Shown here piece after piece: positions 60,042 to 64,000 of a stretch of 64,000 nt of DNA. Source of the stretch: Tistrella bauzanensis (GTDB lineage: Bacteria > Pseudomonadota > Alphaproteobacteria > Tistrellales > Tistrellaceae); assembly GCF_014636235.1 (NCBI RefSeq), contig NZ_BMDZ01000008.1, forward strand, positions 43,232-107,231. Direction: 5' to 3'. The position numbers were made by a program, and so were the translations under genes. Position 1 is the stretch's first letter; every line of letters starts with the position of its first letter. Under the pieces are notes generated by a model. That model made no database searches. It was not told the DNA's origin and saw nothing but the letters and a program-made list of their open reading frames with translations.

Positions 60042-61481
60042 TCAGCCTCCATTGGCGCGTGCAAGCAGCGGGGCCGGATCGACCGGATCTCCGCCGCGGC
60101 GAACCTCTAGATAGAGATAGGCTGTTCCCCCCCCGTCGGCCATGGCGCCAACCGGATCGCCGGCGGTGACGCGATCGCCGACACGGGCGTCCAGCCGGCC
60201 GAAGCCGGCGAGAAGGGTATGATATCCGTCGCCGTGTTCCACGATCAAGAGCAGCCCATAATGCCGGAACGGACCGGCAAAGGCCACGCGTCCGGCAAAG
60301 GGGGTGAGAACAGTGGCGCCGGCGGGGGTTTCATAGGTGATGCCGGAGCGTTCCACACCCTCGCGCGGTTCGCCGAACCGGGCGATGATCCGGCCCGAAA
60401 CCGGCAGACGCCGCACCATGCCGGCCCCCGGGGCCGGCGGCGGCAGCGCCGCCACCTGCCGCTCCACCGGCGCGCCGGCGACCCGCGGCATCAGCGGATC
60501 GCGCGGTGGCGGCCCGGTATCGGGGGCGGATGGCGCCGGGGGTGGTGGTGGAGGCGGGGCCGTGCGCGCCACCTGCACCGGCACCGGCGCCGGGGGCGGT
60601 GGAGGGGGAGGTGGCGGCGGCGGCGGTTTGGGTTTGGCCCGTGGCACCACCGCCGCGCGTTCCTCGGGCGTTGCGGGCTTCACCACCGGCGCCCGCGCCA
60701 CCCGGTCGGCCTCCAGGGCGACCAGCAGATCGCGGATACCGTTGGCACGCTCGGCCAGATCGCGGGCGCGGGCAGCTTCCTGCGTGGCCTCGCTGTCGAG
60801 CGAGCTGGCGCGGGTCTGGCGGTCCTCGATCAATTGCGCCAGACGCAGGCGCTCGCCTTCCAGCATGGTGCGGGTGGCGTCGATCCGGCCGCGCTGACGC
60901 TCGGCCTGGGCGCGGGCCTTTGCCAGTTCCTCAAGCGCCTGGCGCAGCGCCATGGCCTCGGCCTCGATCACCGGCAGTGTGGCGCCCATCAGGATGCCGG
61001 CATGGATCGGCGCCGTGGCCGGGCCGTCGCGGGCGATCATCGCCTCGGGCGGCTGGCGGCGCAGGCGGATCAGAGCCTCGGTCAGCCGGCCCAGATGCTC
61101 GCGCTCCATGGCGAGGGCGGTTTCCTGCGCCGAGATTTCGGATTCGAAGCGGGCGAGCGCATCGCGCTGTTCGGCCAGAGCCGCTTCCTGGCGCTGCACT
61201 GCGGCGGCGGCTTCCCGCGCCTGCAGACCCAGCGCTTCGGCTTCGGCGCGGGCATCGGCGGCGCGGCGTTCCAGTTCGGCACGGCGCGCGCGGGCCTCGT
61301 CGCGGGCGCGTTCGGTTGCCTGCAGATCCCGGCCGCTGGGCGGATCGTCGGCGGCCTGGGCGCGCGGCATCACCGCCAGACCCACGGTGCCACCGCCGAT
61401 CAGGACAGACAGGCCGAGTGCCACCGCGGCCGAGCGGCGGCGGTGGCGGCACCCGGTCATCGGCTCAGGCGCCGGCGGCAC
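60042..61481 (-). CDS. envC: EnvC-like murein hydrolase activator
   Basis: 479 residues. A signal sequence (VALGLSVLIGGGTVGLAV, AQA cleavage) is followed by long coiled coils (about 50-260), two polyproline stretches (about 285-325) and a C-terminal LytM domain (about 360-470). The LytM zinc ligands are degenerate: the usual H-x-x-x-D is RSGITYE and the last His motif reads LYLEVRRGGDPVDP. This is what is known for EnvC, which activates amidases instead of cutting peptidoglycan. It overlaps gpmI by 17 bases and lies directly upstream of ctpA. Confidence 0.9.
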   Translation of the reverse strand: MPPAPEPMTGCRHRRRSAAVALGLSVLIGGGTVGLAVMPRAQAADDPPSGRDLQATERARDEARARRAELERRAADARAEAEALGLQAREAAAAVQRQEAALAEQRDALARFESEISAQETALAMEREHLGRLTEALIRLRRQPPEAMIARDGPATAPIHAGILMGATLPVIEAEAMALRQALEELAKARAQAERQRGRIDATRTMLEGERLRLAQLIEDRQTRASSLDSEATQEAARARDLAERANGIRDLLVALEADRVARAPVVKPATPEERAAVVPRAKPKPPPPPPPPPPPPAPVPVQVARTAPPPPPPPAPSAPDTGPPPRDPLMPRVAGAPVERQVAALPPPAPGAGMVRRLPVSGRIIARFGEPREGVERSGITYETPAGATVLTPFAGRVAFAGPFRHYGLLLIVEHGDGYHTLLAGFGRLDARVGDRVTAGDPVGAMADGGGTAYLYLEVRRGGDPVDPAPLLARANGG

Positions 61482-63045
61482 GGCGGGCGGCTGGCGCCGC
61501 CTTGATCAGAACCTGGCCGGTCATCTCGGCCGGCCGCTCCAGCCCCATCAGGGTCAGCACGGTGGGTGCCAGGTCGGCGAGCCGGCCATCGCTGAGTGCG
61601 ACATTGGCCGGTGCGCCGCCGCCGGCCAGCACCAGCGGGACGACATTGGTGGTATGGGCCGTGTGCGGGCCGTTGGTCAGGGGATCGAACATCTGCTCGG
61701 CATTGCCGTGATCGGCGGTGATCAGCATGCAGCCGCCCACCGCGTCCAGCGCCTCGACCACCCGGCCCAGGCAGGCATCCACCGCCTCCGCCGCCTTGAT
61801 CGCGGCGGACAGGATGCCGCTATGCCCGACCATGTCGCCATTGGCATAATTCACGATGATCAGGTCGAAGCCGCCCGAGCGGATCGCCGCCACCAGCTTG
61901 TCGGTCAGCTCCGGCGCCGACATCTCAGGCTGAAGGTCGTAGGTGGCGACCTTGGGGCTGGGCACCAGGATGCGCTCCTCGCCCGGATACATCTGCTCCT
62001 CGCCGCCATTCATGAAGAAGGTGACATGGGCGTATTTCTCGGTCTCGGCCATGCGCAGCTGCCGGCGGCCGGCCTTCGAGACCACCTCGCCCAGAATATT
62101 GGCGAGCTTTGTGGGCGGGAACAGCGCCGGGATCATCGGCGCCAGCACCGATGAATATTCGACCATGCCCAGCACGGCCGCGAAACGCGGCGGCGCGCCA
62201 CGCTCGAAACCATCGAAGGCCGGATCGATCAGCGCATGCAGGATCTCGCGCGCGCGGTCGGCGCGGAAATTCGCCATCAGCAGCCCGTCGCCATCCCTGA
62301 CGCCGGCGTAACCGCCGATCGCCGCCGGATCGACGAACTCGTCGGTCACGTCGGCCGCATGGGCGGCGGCGATCGCCTCGGCGGCGGTGGCGAAGCGGTT
62401 GCCCTCGCCCTTGACGATCACGTCATAGGCGCGCACCACCCGTTTCCAGCGCTTGTCGCGATCCATGCCCCAATAGCGGCCGCCAATGGTGGCGATAGCG
62501 ATGTCACCACCGCCGGCCACGGCGTCCTGAAGCCGGCTGATGAAGCCGGGCGCGCTCTTCGGCGGGGTGTCGCGGCCGTCGAGCAGCGCATGGATGCGCA
62601 CCGGCACGCCGGCACCGGCAATGATCCGCGCCATGCCGGCGATATGGTCCTGATGGCTGTGCACGCCGCCATCCGAGATCAGGCCCAGGATATGCGCCGT
62701 GCCGCCCGAAGCCTTCAAGCCATCGATGAAGCGGGTCATCTCAGGGTTCGCGGCCAGGCTGCCATCGGCGAGCGCCGTGTCGATCTTCGGCAGCTCCTGC
62801 ATCACCACCCGGCCGGCACCGATGTTCAGATGCCCGACTTCCGAATTGCCCATCTGGCCCGCCGGCAGGCCCACGGCCTCGGCCGATGTGTTCAGGAACG
62901 CCATCGGCTGCTCGGCGGTCAACCTGTCCCAGTTGGGTGTATCGGCCAGGGTGATGGCGTTGTCCGCTGCAGGTCCACGCCATCCCCATCCGTCCAGAAT
63001 GCACAGAACGACGGGGCGCGGCGGCTGCGTGTGGGCGGTGGTCAT
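61465..63045 (-). CDS. gpmI: 2,3-bisphosphoglycerate-independent phosphoglycerate mutase
   Basis: 526 residues from the ATG at 63043-63045. The first metal motif CILDGWGWRGPAADNAI, the phosphorylated Ser in MGNSEVGHLNIGAGRVVMQ, the MANFRADRAREI segment and the C-terminal metal ligands NYANGDMVGHSG and ITADHGNAEQM are complete. It interconverts 3- and 2-phosphoglycerate with Mn2+. It is the first gene of the gpmI-envC-ctpA-deacetylase-rppH run. A longer frame to 63231 crosses AT-rich non-coding DNA and is not used. Confidence 0.96.
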   Translation of the reverse strand: MTTAHTQPPRPVVLCILDGWGWRGPAADNAITLADTPNWDRLTAEQPMAFLNTSAEAVGLPAGQMGNSEVGHLNIGAGRVVMQELPKIDTALADGSLAANPEMTRFIDGLKASGGTAHILGLISDGGVHSHQDHIAGMARIIAGAGVPVRIHALLDGRDTPPKSAPGFISRLQDAVAGGGDIAIATIGGRYWGMDRDKRWKRVVRAYDVIVKGEGNRFATAAEAIAAAHAADVTDEFVDPAAIGGYAGVRDGDGLLMANFRADRAREILHALIDPAFDGFERGAPPRFAAVLGMVEYSSVLAPMIPALFPPTKLANILGEVVSKAGRRQLRMAETEKYAHVTFFMNGGEEQMYPGEERILVPSPKVATYDLQPEMSAPELTDKLVAAIRSGGFDLIIVNYANGDMVGHSGILSAAIKAAEAVDACLGRVVEALDAVGGCMLITADHGNAEQMFDPLTNGPHTAHTTNVVPLVLAGGGAPANVALSDGRLADLAPTVLTLMGLERPAEMTGQVLIKAAPAARRAAGA

Positions 63046-63238
63046 TGGGCTCGTGTCCTCGGGATCGGCGCAGGCGGTCTTGAACGGTCCTGCTTCTATC
63101 AGGTTTTCCCTTGTGCATATAGGGGCTCGGATCCGGAGCGCATAGCTGCTGACGGCAATCTGCCGTTCCTGGGCGGAACTGCCCGGGTGTCGCCGTTGGC
63201 TTTGGATTCCCAAAGCCCGGTTTGTCCACAATCAAAGA

Positions 63239-63267
63239 TTGATATATTTCCAAATAATACGTATTAA
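63239..63267 (+). promoter_or_regulatory. promoter with overlapping palindrome before the last gene
   Basis: TTGATA (63239-63244), a 17-base spacer and TATTAA (63262-63267). The perfect palindrome TAATACGTATTA (63255-63266) covers the -10 region and could be a repressor site. The local base composition is AT-rich, unlike the rest of the window. Confidence 0.5.
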
Positions 63268-63341
63268 AATTACATGTGAGGTACCTTAACGGGATCAGAT
63301 CACATGTAGATCATCCCATGACGACAAGGAACATGACGACG

Positions 63342-63983
63342 ATGAGTTGGGGAACAATCAAGGTCCGTAACGCCTGCCCATTCTCGGTGACGTTCTATGC
63401 CTTGGCCGGGCCGGTGATTGAACTGCCGCCGAACACCACCCGCTCCGCGAAAGCCTGCCTGATCTGGTTCTCAACCCGGGTGAAAGGCGGTGGCGACACC
63501 ATCAATCAGACGATCTTTGAGCGTCTGGCAGAGGATTATCGGGAAGAACTTGCGGAATTCGGCACCGACGCCGACTCGTGGGAGGATGGAGGCACGGGGG
63601 CGGCACTCGGCTCGGCCCTGGGCATGGCGGTCGGAAGCCTCTCCGCCGTGTTCAAGGTCAAGAATACCAATGATGACGGGACGCTGTATTTTGGTGCGAA
63701 GAAGGAGGGGGTGTATGGCAATTCGGATCTCGTGGTTTATGGAACCCTCGATCCGGCATGCCGGCTTCCCCAGGACCCGCAGCGCAAATGGTGGTGGCTC
63801 CACCTGGAATCCGATCATGGCCAGCAGACGCCACCTGAAGACACGGAACCCTTCTATGTGAAGCCCGACCTGTCGAAATACGAAGACATGATGTTCTTCC
63901 GCATTCGGAACGTTGCCAAGAGCCTGTTGCAGAATGGGCTCCAACCCTGTCGATGTCCGCTTGCCCCCGCGCTGCGGGGCTGA
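63342..63983 (+). CDS. orphan hypothetical protein
   Basis: 213 residues from the ATG at 63342 (AAGGA 11 bases upstream); ATGs at 63318 and 63333 are alternatives. It begins MSWGTIKVRNACPFSVTFYALAGP, a beta-strand-like start, has a glycine/alanine hydrophobic segment (GTGAALGSALGMAVGSLSAVF, about residues 87-107), and ends with a Trp-rich part (KWWWLHLESDH) and two close cysteines. No family is recognised. Codon use is less GC-biased than its neighbours and the upstream DNA is AT-rich, suggesting recent arrival. A soluble effector, lectin-like or pore-forming role is conceivable but unsupported. Confidence 0.6.
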   Translation: MSWGTIKVRNACPFSVTFYALAGPVIELPPNTTRSAKACLIWFSTRVKGGGDTINQTIFERLAEDYREELAEFGTDADSWEDGGTGAALGSALGMAVGSLSAVFKVKNTNDDGTLYFGAKKEGVYGNSDLVVYGTLDPACRLPQDPQRKWWWLHLESDHGQQTPPEDTEPFYVKPDLSKYEDMMFFRIRNVAKSLLQNGLQPCRCPLAPALRG

Positions 63984-64000
63984 TTCCCTCGGGTGATGTG

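Overview
The window is a GC-rich (roughly 70 %) bacterial chromosome segment, almost wholly coding. The order mdh-sucC-sucD-sucA-sucB-lpd, the F1-only operon atpHAGDC, the block xerC-DUF484-fsa-priA-atp, and the run gpmI-envC-ctpA-polysaccharide deacetylase-rppH are typical of Alphaproteobacteria. L-malyl-CoA lyase and the overall arrangement suggest a Rhodospirillales-like organism, perhaps Tistrella or a relative. That placement is from memory of gene orders and was not tested by a search. No rRNA, tRNA, CRISPR array, insertion sequence or prophage was seen.

Layout. 1-4107 (minus strand): end of an AEC transporter, a CNNM/CorC protein, aroB and aroK. 4430-7621 (plus): a 44-residue membrane microprotein, a proline-rich exported protein and xerD. 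7653-11327 (minus): a tightly overlapping four-gene cluster of NodS-like methyltransferase, PIG-L deacetylase, acyl-CoA-dehydrogenase-fold flavoprotein and family 2 glycosyltransferase. 11457-13906: a membrane protein, an IclR regulator and mcl1 with a palindromic operator. 14102-16133: accA, chaN and a 55-residue peptide gene that resembles a RiPP precursor. 16221-25017: secA, a parvulin isomerase, argJ, mutT, asd and a gamma-glutamyltransferase-like enzyme. 25219-35849: zapE and the complete mdh-suc-lpd TCA block. 36088-41599: an accessory stretch with an exported orphan, a TetR/aldo-keto reductase pair, a Crp-type regulator and a class 3 lipase. 41621-52217: xerC, DUF484, fsa, priA and the ATP synthase F1 operon, closed by tandem hairpins. 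52549-56523: a di-iron ferritin-like protein, a one-domain ModE and modABC behind a ModE box. 56611-63045: rppH, a deacetylase, ctpA, envC and gpmI. 63342-63983: an orphan gene behind AT-rich DNA.

How it works together. Most genes are core: central carbon (mdh, suc, lpd, gpmI, fsa, mcl1), ATP synthesis, aromatic, arginine and aspartate-family biosynthesis, secretion and envelope folding (secA, PPIase), peptidoglycan remodelling and division (envC, ctpA, zapE), chromosome dimer resolution (both Xer recombinases) and replication restart (priA). Three regulator/operator pairs can be read from the DNA: IclR-mcl1, TetR-aldo/keto reductase and ModE-modABC.

The best candidates for undescribed biology are the four-gene glycan-modification-like cluster at 7.6-11.3 kb, the lone RiPP-like peptide gene followed by a 55-base hairpin at 16.0-16.2 kb, and the recurrent in-frame 15-18 bp tandem repeats that extend the ends of housekeeping proteins.
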